Of a stretch of DNA of 64,000 bases, positions 1-8,732 are shown in pieces (position 1 is the stretch's first letter; each line of letters starts with the position of its first letter). The notes under the pieces are model-generated. The model saw only the letters and a list, made by a program, of their open reading frames with translations, had not been told where the DNA came from and searched no databases. The position numbers were made by a program, and so were the translations under genes. Source of the stretch: Sediminibacter sp. Hel_I_10 (GTDB lineage: Bacteria; Bacteroidota; Bacteroidia; Flavobacteriales; Flavobacteriaceae); NCBI RefSeq assembly GCF_000688335.1, contig NZ_JHZX01000001.1, forward strand, positions 2,232,001 through 2,296,000, in the 5' to 3' direction.

Positions 1-1253
1 TAGGCTTTCCACTTTCCAAAATTTTCAGCAGCGGTTTGGAGCTGAATGGTTTGTTTTGCAATTCTTCGTCCCACGCGCTTAATATCATTCTCGTTATTGC
101 TATTGAGCGGATTATCCTGAAGAAATTGAAGGATATTGTCTTCGTAAATTTTAATGATCCTTACATCTACGGCGCTGAGATTGACGGCTTCAAAATTGAA
201 TTTCAACTGTTCAGAATTTGGTAAGATCGTCCCATTGCTAATAAGCCGTACCATAGGTTTTACATCTTCAAAAGAGATGACTTCGGAAAATGGTTTTTTA
301 AGTTTATAGCCGTCTGTATTAGAAATTCCAGTAAACACGTCTACCTGGATGTTTCCTACCAATTTAACGTCTGGGTAAACCTTTAAGATATTGCCATCTA
401 CAACAAATTTTGGCGTTTTGACGCCCTGTATGGTCACCAATCCATCAAAGTTTTGCTGTGGCTTTAAAGGGTCTGAAAAATTAATGGAAAGGGACTGCTC
501 AGGATTTTTAATGGTCTCCAGATTAACGATGGTGAAGTTGTTGATGCCAGGAATAGTCACTTTATTTTGGCCGATGTTGTCAGAGTCGATTGCGCTACCG
601 TCCCATGAAATCAAAACGTCAGTATTTTCTATTGTTCTATGGATGCTGTCAATTTTAAATTCAAAATATTTAGAATGTCCATTGATTTCATTCCATTGTA
701 ATTTTAGTTTTTTACCATCTTGTGAAGCGCTCACCAATGTTTTGGCATCCTCTAACGCCATCACATCGGCCGATTTCATCACCGCTCCTAAATATTGCCA
801 TTGTTTAGAATACGATTGCAAATCTGTTGTGCTAATACTGAAATTTGGCGAAATGGTTTTAAATTGAAAAGTATAGCTGCTATAAGCGCTGGGAATGGCT
901 TTGTAAATGTCACTCAGCTTAACAGAAACAGAATATTCGGTAGCAGGATCGAGATACTCATCTGGTGTAAAAACCAAGGTATGTGCATTAGCGGCCTTAA
1001 GTTCGCCCTCCACGTGTGGCTTAATGCTCAACAGTGCTTCAGAAATGATTTGCCCCGCTTCCCAGCCTTTTACATCAGTGGATAAATTGACGATAATAGG
1101 ATCTGCAATAGATTGTAAACCAGTGGAGGTGTAGCTGATATAATCCCGAAATTTGAAGAGATTATCGGCATCTTCTAGTTTAGAATCTTGGTTTCCGCAA
1201 GAAAACATAAGAGAGATACAAATAAGAAGACTGAAGAGGTGATGGCGTTTCAT
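1..1253 (-). CDS. alpha-2-macroglobulin-family lipoprotein, N-terminal part (runs off left edge)
   Basis: This reading frame is open from an ATG at 1253 to the window edge, giving about 417 residues of a longer protein. It begins with a lipoprotein signal (hydrophobic stretch, then the lipobox LMFSC with Cys19), so the product should be lipid-anchored and exposed to the periplasm. The segment FKFRDYISY after the signal and the following beta-rich Ig-like modules resemble the large Bacteroidetes alpha-2-macroglobulin-like proteins (MG1/MG2 domains), which usually approach 1,800 residues and are thought to trap proteases entering the periplasm. The thioester region would lie outside the window, so it cannot be checked. 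A good flavobacterial promoter lies just upstream (1292-1320). The family assignment is by resemblance to remembered family members; an unrelated large Ig-repeat lipoprotein is the alternative. Confidence 0.7.
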   Translation of the reverse strand, partial: MKRHHLFSLLICISLMFSCGNQDSKLEDADNLFKFRDYISYTSTGLQSIADPIIVNLSTDVKGWEAGQIISEALLSIKPHVEGELKAANAHTLVFTPDEYLDPATEYSVSVKLSDIYKAIPSAYSSYTFQFKTISPNFSISTTDLQSYSKQWQYLGAVMKSADVMALEDAKTLVSASQDGKKLKLQWNEINGHSKYFEFKIDSIHRTIENTDVLISWDGSAIDSDNIGQNKVTIPGINNFTIVNLETIKNPEQSLSINFSDPLKPQQNFDGLVTIQGVKTPKFVVDGNILKVYPDVKLVGNIQVDVFTGISNTDGYKLKKPFSEVISFEDVKPMVRLISNGTILPNSEQLKFNFEAVNLSAVDVRIIKIYEDNILQFLQDNPLNSNNENDIKRVGRRIAKQTIQLQTAAENFGKWKA

Positions 1254-1291
1254 GGTGTGGACTGGTTTTAAAATTGGCGGTTTTACCTATT

Positions 1292-1320
1292 CAAATTTAG
1301 GTAATCCTTTCCTGTTACAA
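1292..1320 (-). promoter_or_regulatory. Bacteroidetes-type promoter for the macroglobulin-like gene
   Basis: Read on the minus strand, TTG (1320-1318) is followed after 18 bases by TAAATTTG (1299-1292), matching the flavobacterial -33 TTG / -7 TAnnTTTG pattern. Transcription would start near 1285, about 30 bases before the ATG at 1253, which supports that start. Confidence 0.6.
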
Positions 1321-1547
1321 TGCTGTAATTATGATTTGTAACTATTAAAATAGAATGTGTGGCCAATGCTGTAGAATTCGTTTTTTGATTTGCATATTTA
1401 AAAGGGACAAAGACTTTAATAAAATCCTAAAAGATTAGGGTTTTGCTCGCGTGACGTTCCATTTTTAGAGGGCTTGCTTCAAGGAAAAACAGTAAATTAT
1501 TAGTAACTTCGCGTTAAAATTTAATAATTCATAAAAAACAAGTAAAT

Positions 1548-3101
1548 ATGGAAGCAGTAGCTACCGATTTCGGAATAAAAGAAGCCCTAGAGCAGTTGGG
1601 TGTTAAAGATATAAATGAAGGTACCTCTACAGGTGCCAATAACTTTGCAAATGGAGAAGTTATTTCTTCTCATTCTCCAGTAGATGGGGCATTAATTGCT
1701 AAAGTAAAATCAACGTCTAAAGAAGATTACGAAAAAGTAATGAGTGCTGCTACTTCTGCATTTAAGACATGGAGAACCATGCCGGCGCCTCAAAGGGGTG
1801 AGATTGTTCGTCAATTTGGTGATAAACTAAGAGAGAAAAAAGAGCCTTTAGGGAAATTGGTTTCTTACGAGATGGGGAAATCTTATCAAGAAGGTTTAGG
1901 TGAGGTTCAGGAAATGATTGATATCTGTGATTTTGCAGTAGGACTTTCTCGTCAGCTACACGGTTTAACCATGCACTCAGAACGACCAGGACATAGAATG
2001 TATGAACAATACCATCCTATGGGTGTTGTAGGCATCATTTCGGCATTCAATTTTCCAGTAGCGGTTTGGGCTTGGAATACAGCTTTAGCTTGGGTATGTG
2101 GTGATGTTTGTGTTTGGAAACCGAGTGAAAAAACACCTTTATGTGGTATTGCTTGTCAAAATATTGCTGCAGAAGTATTCGCTAAAAATGATCTTCCAGA
2201 AGGTATTTCTTGTTTGATCAATGGTGATCATAAGGTTGGAGAGTTTATGACTAAAGATAAGCGCGTACCTTTAGTGTCTGCAACCGGTTCTACCAGAATG
2301 GGTAAAATTGTAGCTCAAGAAGTGGCAGGACGTTTAGGAAAATCTTTATTAGAACTTGGTGGGAATAATGCCATTATAGTTACTCCAGATGCCGATGTAA
2401 AAATGACCGTTATTGGTGCCGTTTTTGGCGCGGTAGGAACTTGTGGACAACGTTGTACATCCACTCGTAGATTGATTATACATGAAAGTATTTATGACCA
2501 AGTGAAGAACGCCGTTGTAGATGCTTATAAGCAATTACGTATTGGAAATCCTTTAGATGAAAACAATCACGTAGGGCCGCTAATTGATAAAGATGCCGTT
2601 AAAAATTACAATCACGCGTTAAGTAAAGTGGTTGAAGAAGGCGGCAACATCGTTGTTGAAGGTGGAGTATTAGAAGGTGAAGGTTATGAAAGTGGCTGCT
2701 ATGTGAAGCCTGCTATTGCCGAAGGAAAACCAGAATTCGAAATCGTACAGCATGAGACTTTTGCTCCTGTGTTATACTTACTCAAATATTCTGGAGATGT
2801 TCACAATGCGTTAGATATTCAAAATAACGTAGCTCAAGGATTGTCTTCTGCAATCATGACAAACAACCTGCGTGAGGCAGAAGCCTTTTTATCTGTTCAA
2901 GGATCAGATTGTGGTATCGCAAACGTAAATATTGGTACTTCTGGTGCTGAAATTGGCGGTGCTTTTGGTGGAGAGAAAGATACCGGCGGCGGTCGTGAAT
3001 CTGGATCTGATGCTTGGAAAGTTTACATGAGACGCCAAACCAATACCATCAATTATACGACTGAGTTGCCTTTAGCACAAGGAATTAAGTTTGACCTATA
3101 A
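1548..3101 (+). CDS. aldehyde dehydrogenase, ALDH7 (antiquitin / alpha-aminoadipic semialdehyde dehydrogenase) type
   Basis: This 517-residue cytoplasmic enzyme is an NAD(P)-dependent aldehyde dehydrogenase of full family length. The catalytic cysteine is visible in GQRCTSTRR (Cys303) and the general-base glutamate in LLELGGNNA (Glu269); the N-terminal cofactor-binding portion includes SAFNFPVAVWAWN. The GQRCTSTRR context and overall sequence point to the ALDH7 branch, whose members oxidise alpha-aminoadipic semialdehyde / piperideine-6-carboxylate in lysine breakdown. The substrate is inferred from family only. The gene stands alone, with its own terminator immediately after (3123-3150). No neighbouring lysine-catabolism gene is present to confirm the pathway. 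The ATG at 1548 gives the expected N-terminus. Confidence 0.88.
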   Translation: MEAVATDFGIKEALEQLGVKDINEGTSTGANNFANGEVISSHSPVDGALIAKVKSTSKEDYEKVMSAATSAFKTWRTMPAPQRGEIVRQFGDKLREKKEPLGKLVSYEMGKSYQEGLGEVQEMIDICDFAVGLSRQLHGLTMHSERPGHRMYEQYHPMGVVGIISAFNFPVAVWAWNTALAWVCGDVCVWKPSEKTPLCGIACQNIAAEVFAKNDLPEGISCLINGDHKVGEFMTKDKRVPLVSATGSTRMGKIVAQEVAGRLGKSLLELGGNNAIIVTPDADVKMTVIGAVFGAVGTCGQRCTSTRRLIIHESIYDQVKNAVVDAYKQLRIGNPLDENNHVGPLIDKDAVKNYNHALSKVVEEGGNIVVEGGVLEGEGYESGCYVKPAIAEGKPEFEIVQHETFAPVLYLLKYSGDVHNALDIQNNVAQGLSSAIMTNNLREAEAFLSVQGSDCGIANVNIGTSGAEIGGAFGGEKDTGGGRESGSDAWKVYMRRQTNTINYTTELPLAQGIKFDL

Positions 3102-3122
3102 ACGGTATTTTGAACATAAAGG

Positions 3123-3154
3123 AAAAGCCACATCAATTGATGTGGCTTTTTTAT
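3123..3154 (+). terminator. Rho-independent terminator after the aldehyde dehydrogenase
   Basis: A perfect 28-base palindrome (3123-3150, halves 3123-3136 and 3137-3150) with GCCACAT in the stem ends in a T run. It lies 22 bases after the dehydrogenase stop codon. Confidence 0.85.
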
Positions 3155-3211
3155 TACAATACAACGCAACCTTTTGATCTCTTTTGTATCTTTTAATAGA
3201 ATTAAAATATC

Positions 3212-3913
3212 ATGAGAATAAAATACATTCTATTATTTAAGTTATGCTCTATAATTACCTTGATGTTATTAGTGTCTTGTGAAGTGCCCTATGATAATAA
3301 TGCAAGATTACTCATAAAGGGACAATTATTAGATGAAAATGATTTGCCTATTTCTGATGGTGAGGTTGAGGTTTATGTTAGAGGCGAGGGAGGAATAGGT
3401 GGTAATGCTGTGAATTTGGGAACAGCTTTAAGCGATGAATCAGGTTCTTTTGAAATTATTACGCTTTTAGGACGTGATGATAATTTTGTAATTGAAGTAA
3501 ACGTAAATGAAGATTATACAACATATCAATATAGAACAAATTTAGAAGAATTTACGCCAACAGATTATCTGATAGACCTTGGGGTAGTGCCTATTAAAAG
3601 TAGGGCGACATTAAATTATAACATAGAAAGAACAAGTCCTGAAGGAACCGAATTTGAATACAGATTTGAATTTGAATCAACAGAATGTAAGCAAGTTTAT
3701 ATAGAAGAAGAATTAGTTGTAGAGGAATCAAGATGCTTTTTGAGCGACATTAGAAGTGATATTTTAAATGATGAAAATCCAACAAGCACAAGCACTATCC
3801 AAACGACTTTAGGATCAGATGTATTTTTTACCTATTCCATAAACGGGCAGCCCGAAATAACCCAGCAAATCACTTTAGACCAACTTGAAAATGCATTCAA
3901 TTTTGAGTATTAG
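3212..3913 (+). CDS. hypothetical lipoprotein with carboxypeptidase-regulatory-like fold
   Basis: This 233-residue protein is not one I recognise. It starts with a lipoprotein signal ending in the lipobox LLVSC (Cys23), so it is probably anchored in the outer membrane. The segment after the anchor (about residues 33-110: GQLLDENDLPISDGEVEVYV ... SDESGSFEI) has the pattern of a carboxypeptidase regulatory-like (CarboxypepD_reg) beta-sandwich, common in Bacteroidetes surface proteins. The rest is acidic and beta-rich. Its last codons overlap the start of the next gene, which suggests the two are translated together and may function as a pair at the outer membrane. Confidence 0.7.
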   Translation: MRIKYILLFKLCSIITLMLLVSCEVPYDNNARLLIKGQLLDENDLPISDGEVEVYVRGEGGIGGNAVNLGTALSDESGSFEIITLLGRDDNFVIEVNVNEDYTTYQYRTNLEEFTPTDYLIDLGVVPIKSRATLNYNIERTSPEGTEFEYRFEFESTECKQVYIEEELVVEESRCFLSDIRSDILNDENPTSTSTIQTTLGSDVFFTYSINGQPEITQQITLDQLENAFNFEY

Positions 3914-4571
3914 AATAGCTCTTGTGATAGGAATCGTCCTGATTTCTACATTCGAAAATTTAGTGGCTCAAAATAGAGTTAATGCTTTTGATCAAACATC
4001 AGACACATTGGCGGTTGAGACAAATCAGAAATCGGCTGTGTTTACTATTGGTGGTTTTCGTCCCTCCACAATGGAAAACAGTAATTTTGGAAGAGCTACT
4101 GAAGAGAAATTGAGTTTCAAATTAGGCGTTCAGATTTTTGCTTATAAAGGATTATTCTTGGGTGTTTTTCATAGCTCATCTTATTTCGACGTCACAAATC
4201 AAGATGTATTGGGGAGATATTATAAAACTACTGTTTCAGCGTTTTATTTACAAGTTGGATACGAGCTAAGGGTCGTCGATAATTTTTCAATTGGAGCTAG
4301 TATTGCGCCTGTTAGTAATGTTATTTATAAGAACATCATTGATAGTGATAGAATAAAACAACAGAAAGATGATGCGCATTTCATACAATATGAATTATAC
4401 TTAGCTTATAATATTACTCAAACCTTAGCAGTGTACATCGACTATTCCTATAGAAATGACAATACAGGAATACAGACGGCTCCAGAAATTTCAGAGGACT
4501 TCAATAATATCAAGTTTCACAATTTTGGTTTAGGACTAAAAATTTACGTTGGAAAAGAGTCCCTTTTCTGA
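3891..4571 (+). CDS. predicted outer-membrane beta-barrel protein, unknown function
   Basis: The ATG at 3891 gives a 226-residue product with an N-terminal hydrophobic signal (IALVIGIVLISTF) and a cleavage-like site near FENLVAQ. A TTG six bases upstream is also in frame but is less likely. The body alternates hydrophobic and polar residues with aromatic-ended strands (for example FSIGASIAPVSNVIY, YELYLAYNIT, FHNFGLGLKIYVG) and finishes with a strand close to the C-terminus, as expected for a small outer-membrane barrel. The start overlaps the end of the upstream lipoprotein gene by 23 bases, so the two form a translationally coupled pair. No specific family is recognised. Confidence 0.65.
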   Translation: MHSILSIRIALVIGIVLISTFENLVAQNRVNAFDQTSDTLAVETNQKSAVFTIGGFRPSTMENSNFGRATEEKLSFKLGVQIFAYKGLFLGVFHSSSYFDVTNQDVLGRYYKTTVSAFYLQVGYELRVVDNFSIGASIAPVSNVIYKNIIDSDRIKQQKDDAHFIQYELYLAYNITQTLAVYIDYSYRNDNTGIQTAPEISEDFNNIKFHNFGLGLKIYVGKESLF

Positions 4572-4886
4572 AATTAACTCTAGAAATGACATTTATATCT
4601 AAAGCATTATAAGTGAGAACTTCAAATCAAAAAAACATCGATTTCTAAGGTATAATTTTTTTGATAAGATCAGATGTTTCTATCTGGGCAATTTTGAGTT
4701 TATAAAATTTCCGATGTAAAAAATAAAAGTCTTATTCCTCGATCGACGTTACGACTTTGAAATAAGACCTTCAAAAACTGATTAATAGCATTTCAAAATT
4801 GCACATTTAATAATGAAATGCAATTGATTTTACGATTAATGACAAAAAAATTAGCATAAACTACATTTTAAAGATGTTTTTGCCGA
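4572..4886. other. intergenic stretch between two convergent genes
   Basis: These 315 bases hold no convincing gene. The only structure noted is an 8-bp inverted repeat (GTCTTATT at 4729-4736 and AATAAGAC at 4761-4768) with a 24-base spacer. It may act as a weak terminator for either flanking gene, but it lacks a clear adjoining T run. Confidence 0.5.
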
Positions 4887-6020
4887 TTAACTGTATTTTA
4901 CTTTTCTTAAAATACGAACAGCATCCTGATAGGAGTTGTAACTGTCAATATCATAATCTCTTAGGTAAGGCTTGGCCTCGTGAAGTTTGTTGATGGCCTC
5001 ATGAAACAAATTTAAATAGCAAATGAGATACGTTGCCGGAAGGTTTTTTAAGTCCCTTGCTTCATTACTGTTGAGCGATAGCCCTTTTTTAAGTTTTTCT
5101 AATAGGGCATTATTTGCATTATAGATATGATGCAACACTTTCTTGTCGTATTGTGGTGGTTGAAACAAGAGTTTGGTCTCGATATGATATTGTGCATTAT
5201 CTTGAAATTTGATGATGGTTTCTTCAAGCTCGTAGTATTTGAAAGCGTTTTGAAGTCCTAAACTCACATACTCTACGATTTTGAAATGACCCTCATTATA
5301 AGATATAGCGACCTCGTCAAATGTTGAAAAGAACAGTCGCACTTGTTCATTAATGAGCTCAATGTCTACTCTTGAAAAATACACCGCATTTTTGACCACC
5401 TTTTGCTGTCCAGACCAACACACCACGAAATACTCTTTAAAGACTTTATATTGAGGGTTGTAATCTTTTCGTTTGTTCAAAAAATCAAAAACGCCGTCTA
5501 AGGTGTATTCAATATTGTTCTGGGCATGCGCTTCTATCGCCCCTACGATTTTAGAATTGACGTCTTTAATTACAAGGTCAAAGACTTTGGGCATACTAAT
5601 GCTCCCATCTCTAAAAAAGACCGAACCACCATAATATTTCCAGATATTTTTACGCAAGGCGGTAAGCTCATCCATTGGTCTAATGGTCACCAGACCTACG
5701 ACTTTATTATCTGGTAAATGCGGAAATGGTATATTTTCATACTGCACAATCGGCGGATTGGTCAAATACGCGTTGATGAGGTTTTGAATTTTACTATCGT
5801 CAAAAAAGTGAACACCTAAAATCTTATTATCGGCGTCCTCTACGCCAATAACAATATAAGAGTTGTTCTTGGGGTTGCTATTGGACAAGGCACAAACGTG
5901 CTTTAAAAACTTCGCCTTACCCTCCTTTAAGCTAATGTCAATTTTTCGCTTTTTATCATAAAAACTGTTCTCATCATTATGAGCCAGTAAGTTTTTGATA
6001 AGTAGACGTTTATTGATCAT
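4887..6020 (-). CDS. AlbA_2 (Schlafen-type) domain protein
   Basis: This 377-residue protein carries an N-terminal AlbA_2 domain at about residues 18-130. It is recognised from the pattern DISLKEGKAKFLKHVCALSNS followed by YIVIGVEDADNKILGV. AlbA_2 domains bind nucleic acid or nucleotides and occur in putative transcription regulators and in some defence proteins. The C-terminal two thirds have no recognisable domain and contain no helix-turn-helix or HATPase motif that I can see. The gene stands alone between convergent and unrelated genes, with no nuclease, methylase or toxin partner nearby, so a defence role is not supported here. The function remains open. Confidence 0.7.
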   Translation of the reverse strand: MINKRLLIKNLLAHNDENSFYDKKRKIDISLKEGKAKFLKHVCALSNSNPKNNSYIVIGVEDADNKILGVHFFDDSKIQNLINAYLTNPPIVQYENIPFPHLPDNKVVGLVTIRPMDELTALRKNIWKYYGGSVFFRDGSISMPKVFDLVIKDVNSKIVGAIEAHAQNNIEYTLDGVFDFLNKRKDYNPQYKVFKEYFVVCWSGQQKVVKNAVYFSRVDIELINEQVRLFFSTFDEVAISYNEGHFKIVEYVSLGLQNAFKYYELEETIIKFQDNAQYHIETKLLFQPPQYDKKVLHHIYNANNALLEKLKKGLSLNSNEARDLKNLPATYLICYLNLFHEAINKLHEAKPYLRDYDIDSYNSYQDAVRILRKVKYS

Positions 6021-6118
6021 CTTAAGATTCTAAAAAAGCAGAACTATTGTTTAATTCATGTAAAAGCAATTAGATTTAAAAACTGGTCAAGTGTTATGCC
6101 TTAAGTTGAATGAAAGCC

Positions 6119-6901
6119 TTACGATTTATTTAATATTGTAGAGCTAGCTTGTGCTTTACAGAATAGAAGGACATCTGCAATATTAACATGAGAAGGCCTT
6201 GAGATAACGAAATAAATAACCTCTGCTAAATCTTCAGGTTGTAGCGCTTTATAGCCCTTGTAAACATCATCTGCCTTTTTATCGCCTTTAAAACGTACTT
6301 CGGAAAACTCAGTTTCAACAAGCCCTGGATTTACAGCGCCAACCTTAATCCCATAAGGGTTTAAGTCCTTACGCATCCCTTCGGTAATGGCTAAAACCGC
6401 ATGCTTGCTAGCGCAATAAACGTTTCCTTTTGGATAAACTTCCTTTCCGGCCGATGAGCCAATATTGATGATGTGTCCAGATTTACGTTCGGACATTTGT
6501 GGAATAATAGCTTTACTCACATACAGTAATCCTTTTACATTAATGTCCATCATGGCATCCCAATCTTCCATGCTTCCGGTTTCAATGGGGTCAAGTCCGT
6601 GTGCATTTCCGGCGTTGTTGATTAAAATATCAATAGTTTTAAAGGCTTCTGGTATTGAGTCTATCGCTCCGAAAACGGCTGTTTTATCGCGCACATCAAA
6701 ATTTAAGGTGTGCACTTTTGTTTGAGCGCTGAGTTCTTTTTGAATCTGGTCTAACCGTTCTTGGCGTCTTCCGCATAAAATTAAATGAAGTCCTTGCTTT
6801 GCCAACTCGTAAGCGGTGGCTCTTCCTATTCCGCTAGTAGCGCCTGTAATAAGTGCTGTTTTTATGTTTTTTTCTTCAGAATGAGAAGTGTCTTTAGTCA
6901 T
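6119..6901 (-). CDS. short-chain dehydrogenase/reductase (YdfG-like)
   Basis: This 260-residue classical SDR has the cofactor motif TGATSGIG (residues 19-26), the structural motif NNAG, and the catalytic pair YCASK (Tyr162, Lys166). The length and motif spacing fit cytoplasmic NADP-dependent 3-hydroxy acid dehydrogenases such as YdfG, which oxidise serine or similar beta-hydroxy acids. The real substrate cannot be read from sequence. It lies 49 bases downstream of an aldo/keto reductase gene on the same strand, and the two are probably co-transcribed as a small oxidoreductase pair. Confidence 0.87.
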   Translation of the reverse strand: MTKDTSHSEEKNIKTALITGATSGIGRATAYELAKQGLHLILCGRRQERLDQIQKELSAQTKVHTLNFDVRDKTAVFGAIDSIPEAFKTIDILINNAGNAHGLDPIETGSMEDWDAMMDINVKGLLYVSKAIIPQMSERKSGHIINIGSSAGKEVYPKGNVYCASKHAVLAITEGMRKDLNPYGIKVGAVNPGLVETEFSEVRFKGDKKADDVYKGYKALQPEDLAEVIYFVISRPSHVNIADVLLFCKAQASSTILNKS

Positions 6902-6950
6902 AGTATGTATTATAAAATGGTCTCGGTAAAGAGAATTTAATTCTAGTTAT

Positions 6951-7823
6951 TTAGGCAACTTCGTGTCCCAGGCTTGCTTCTAGTAGTTTGAACCAATCTT
7001 GTAAGTCAAGGTCTATAGTCAAGGCTTTTGAAGCATCGGTTATACGTTGAGCTGTTGTTGTGCCAATTACGGGACGAATGTTTGCAGGATGTTTAAGCAG
7101 CCACGCCAACACTAATTGATCTTTACTTGCATCATAGGTCTCGCAAAGTTCATCGAGAAGCTGGTGCAAACGTTTTGTTTGATTGGTGTCGTCTTTAAAA
7201 ATAGAGCTTAAAGGTGACCAAGCCATGGCATCAATGTTGTTGGCCATCATGTGATCTAGGCTTCCATCTACCATCGCTGATGGTGCGGTTAGTGAACATT
7301 CGATTTGATTGGCGCTTATGGGAATCTTATTTGATAACATTTGGGTTTGGGAAGCTGTAAAATTAGAGACTCCAAACGATTTGATTTTACCCTGTTGAAG
7401 CAGTTGGTCAATGGCTTCTGAAATAGCGTCAGGTTGCATCAAAGGGCTGGGTCTATGTAAGAGCAGTACATCTAAATAGTCTGTTTTTAAATTTCTTAAA
7501 GACGCTTCCGCAGATGTAATAATATAGTCTTTATGGTAGTTGTAATGTTTCACCGTGGTTTTTCTATGGGCGTCAATCAATTGAATCCCACATTTACTTA
7601 TCAATTGAATATCGGTTCTTTTTATGCCGCTTTCAGCAAATGCAATTCCGAAGTCCTTTTCAGTAGTGTAGCCACCATAAATATCGGCATGGTCAAAGGT
7701 GGTAATATCATTTGAAATACAGTGGTGCATTAGAGCAACCATGTCGGTTGTTTTTAATTGCTTACCCCATGATCCCCAGGTCATAGTGCCTGCAATTAAT
7801 CGAGAATATCTGCATCTTTCCAC
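6951..7823 (-). CDS. aldo/keto reductase (YdhF-like)
   Basis: This 290-residue cytoplasmic enzyme is an aldo/keto reductase with the TIM-barrel landmarks of the family. The catalytic tetrad is present: Asp and Tyr in FDHADIYGGY, Lys in LISKCG, and His in LLLHRPSP. The NADPH-binding C-terminal segment PVIGTTTAQRI is intact. It most resembles the YdhF group, with uncharacterised carbonyl substrates. It is the first gene of a two-gene minus-strand unit with the SDR gene that follows. Confidence 0.87.
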   Translation of the reverse strand: MERCRYSRLIAGTMTWGSWGKQLKTTDMVALMHHCISNDITTFDHADIYGGYTTEKDFGIAFAESGIKRTDIQLISKCGIQLIDAHRKTTVKHYNYHKDYIITSAEASLRNLKTDYLDVLLLHRPSPLMQPDAISEAIDQLLQQGKIKSFGVSNFTASQTQMLSNKIPISANQIECSLTAPSAMVDGSLDHMMANNIDAMAWSPLSSIFKDDTNQTKRLHQLLDELCETYDASKDQLVLAWLLKHPANIRPVIGTTTAQRITDASKALTIDLDLQDWFKLLEASLGHEVA

Positions 7824-7883
7824 GGTTTATACTGATTTATTTGCGTTTGACGTATAAAAATAGTCAAAAGCAAAAGACTGCAA

Positions 7884-7891
7884 TAACTTTG
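7884..7891 (+). promoter_or_regulatory. candidate -7 promoter element
   Basis: TAACTTTG matches TAnnTTTG and lies 28 bases before the GTG start at 7920. No clear TTG at the usual upstream spacing is visible, so only the -7 half is supported. Confidence 0.35.
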
Positions 7892-7919
7892 TATAAGATA
7901 ATCTTTAAAACCCCAAGTT

Positions 7920-8480
7920 GTGAAAAATCTATCTACCTACAAATCTATACTATTTTCTTTATTTATTTTGGTTATGCTTTCAAGCTGTTCTAATGACAGT
8001 GAAGGTCTTAACGATTCGCAGTCAGTCGTAAGCGTAAAACTTAAGAGCGCTTCAGAAGATACTAATCGTCTTATGTTAGATATAGAATCTGTTAAACTAA
8101 TGATTGGCGATAACGAATTTGACGCCAACAGTTGGTTACCACTAGCGACAATAAATAGAGGTGTGCAGAATTTATCACAATATAATGAAGGTGCTGAGTT
8201 GGTATTAGTGGAGAACGCTTTGGTGCCTGCAGGTAAAATCAAAAAAATCAAACTAATTTTAGGAGACAACAATGTTATTGTTATTGATAATGTTACAAAA
8301 AAATTAGTGGCTCAAGATGGTGAAATAGCTCCTTCTAACATTGTATCAACAACCTTGGCCGCAAATAAGAGCTATGAATTTATTTTAGAATTTGAGGCTG
8401 ATAATTCTGTTGTTATAGCTAATGACGACATCAACTTTAGACCAGAAATGAATACTTTAATGAGACATTTGAATAATTAA
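7920..8480 (+). CDS. DUF4382-type lipoprotein
   Basis: This 186-residue protein begins at a GTG codon and has a lipoprotein signal ending in VMLSSC (Cys23). The mature part fits the DUF4382 pattern: a strand with LMLDIESVKLMIGD, then VENALVPAGKIKKIKLILGDNN, then a beta-rich C-terminus (KSYEFILEFEADNSVVI). Such domains are common in Bacteroidetes cell-envelope lipoproteins of unknown role. The gene stands alone and is closed by a strong terminator at 8522-8565. No upstream in-frame ATG would give a better signal peptide, which supports the GTG start. Confidence 0.75.
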   Translation: MKNLSTYKSILFSLFILVMLSSCSNDSEGLNDSQSVVSVKLKSASEDTNRLMLDIESVKLMIGDNEFDANSWLPLATINRGVQNLSQYNEGAELVLVENALVPAGKIKKIKLILGDNNVIVIDNVTKKLVAQDGEIAPSNIVSTTLAANKSYEFILEFEADNSVVIANDDINFRPEMNTLMRHLNN

Positions 8481-8521
8481 GTGACATTATGTTAGAATTG
8501 ACTAATGTCAACATACAATAT

Positions 8522-8565
8522 AAAGCAAAGCGCAATACCCTTAAGGTGTTGCGCTTTGCTTTTTA
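8522..8565 (+). terminator. strong Rho-independent terminator
   Basis: An 18-bp stem (8522-8539 with 8545-8562, one G-U pair) containing GCAAAGCGCAA closes a 5-base loop and runs into TTTTT. It follows the DUF4382-type lipoprotein gene. Confidence 0.88.
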
Positions 8566-8732
8566 ACCAATTATTAACAGCAATAAATGAAAAAAATTAA
8601 CAATTTGCACGTCTATTAGAGGGGCATTCAATTCTGCTTTTATTTAATTACGAATGAAATTCTGCTTTTGCTGTGAAAACGTGAATAGAGCACAATTGAC
8701 CTCCAAAACATGCTGAACTAAATATAATTTCA

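Noticed and set aside
391-1134. Plus-strand frames overlapping the first 1.25 kb
   Set aside because: The minus strand has an uninterrupted frame with a lipoprotein signal and a consensus promoter; the plus-strand frames look like its shadows.
4887-6020. AlbA_2 gene as part of a phage-defence island
   Set aside because: The neighbours are housekeeping oxidoreductases and a lipoprotein pair, with no nuclease, methylase or toxin gene beside it.
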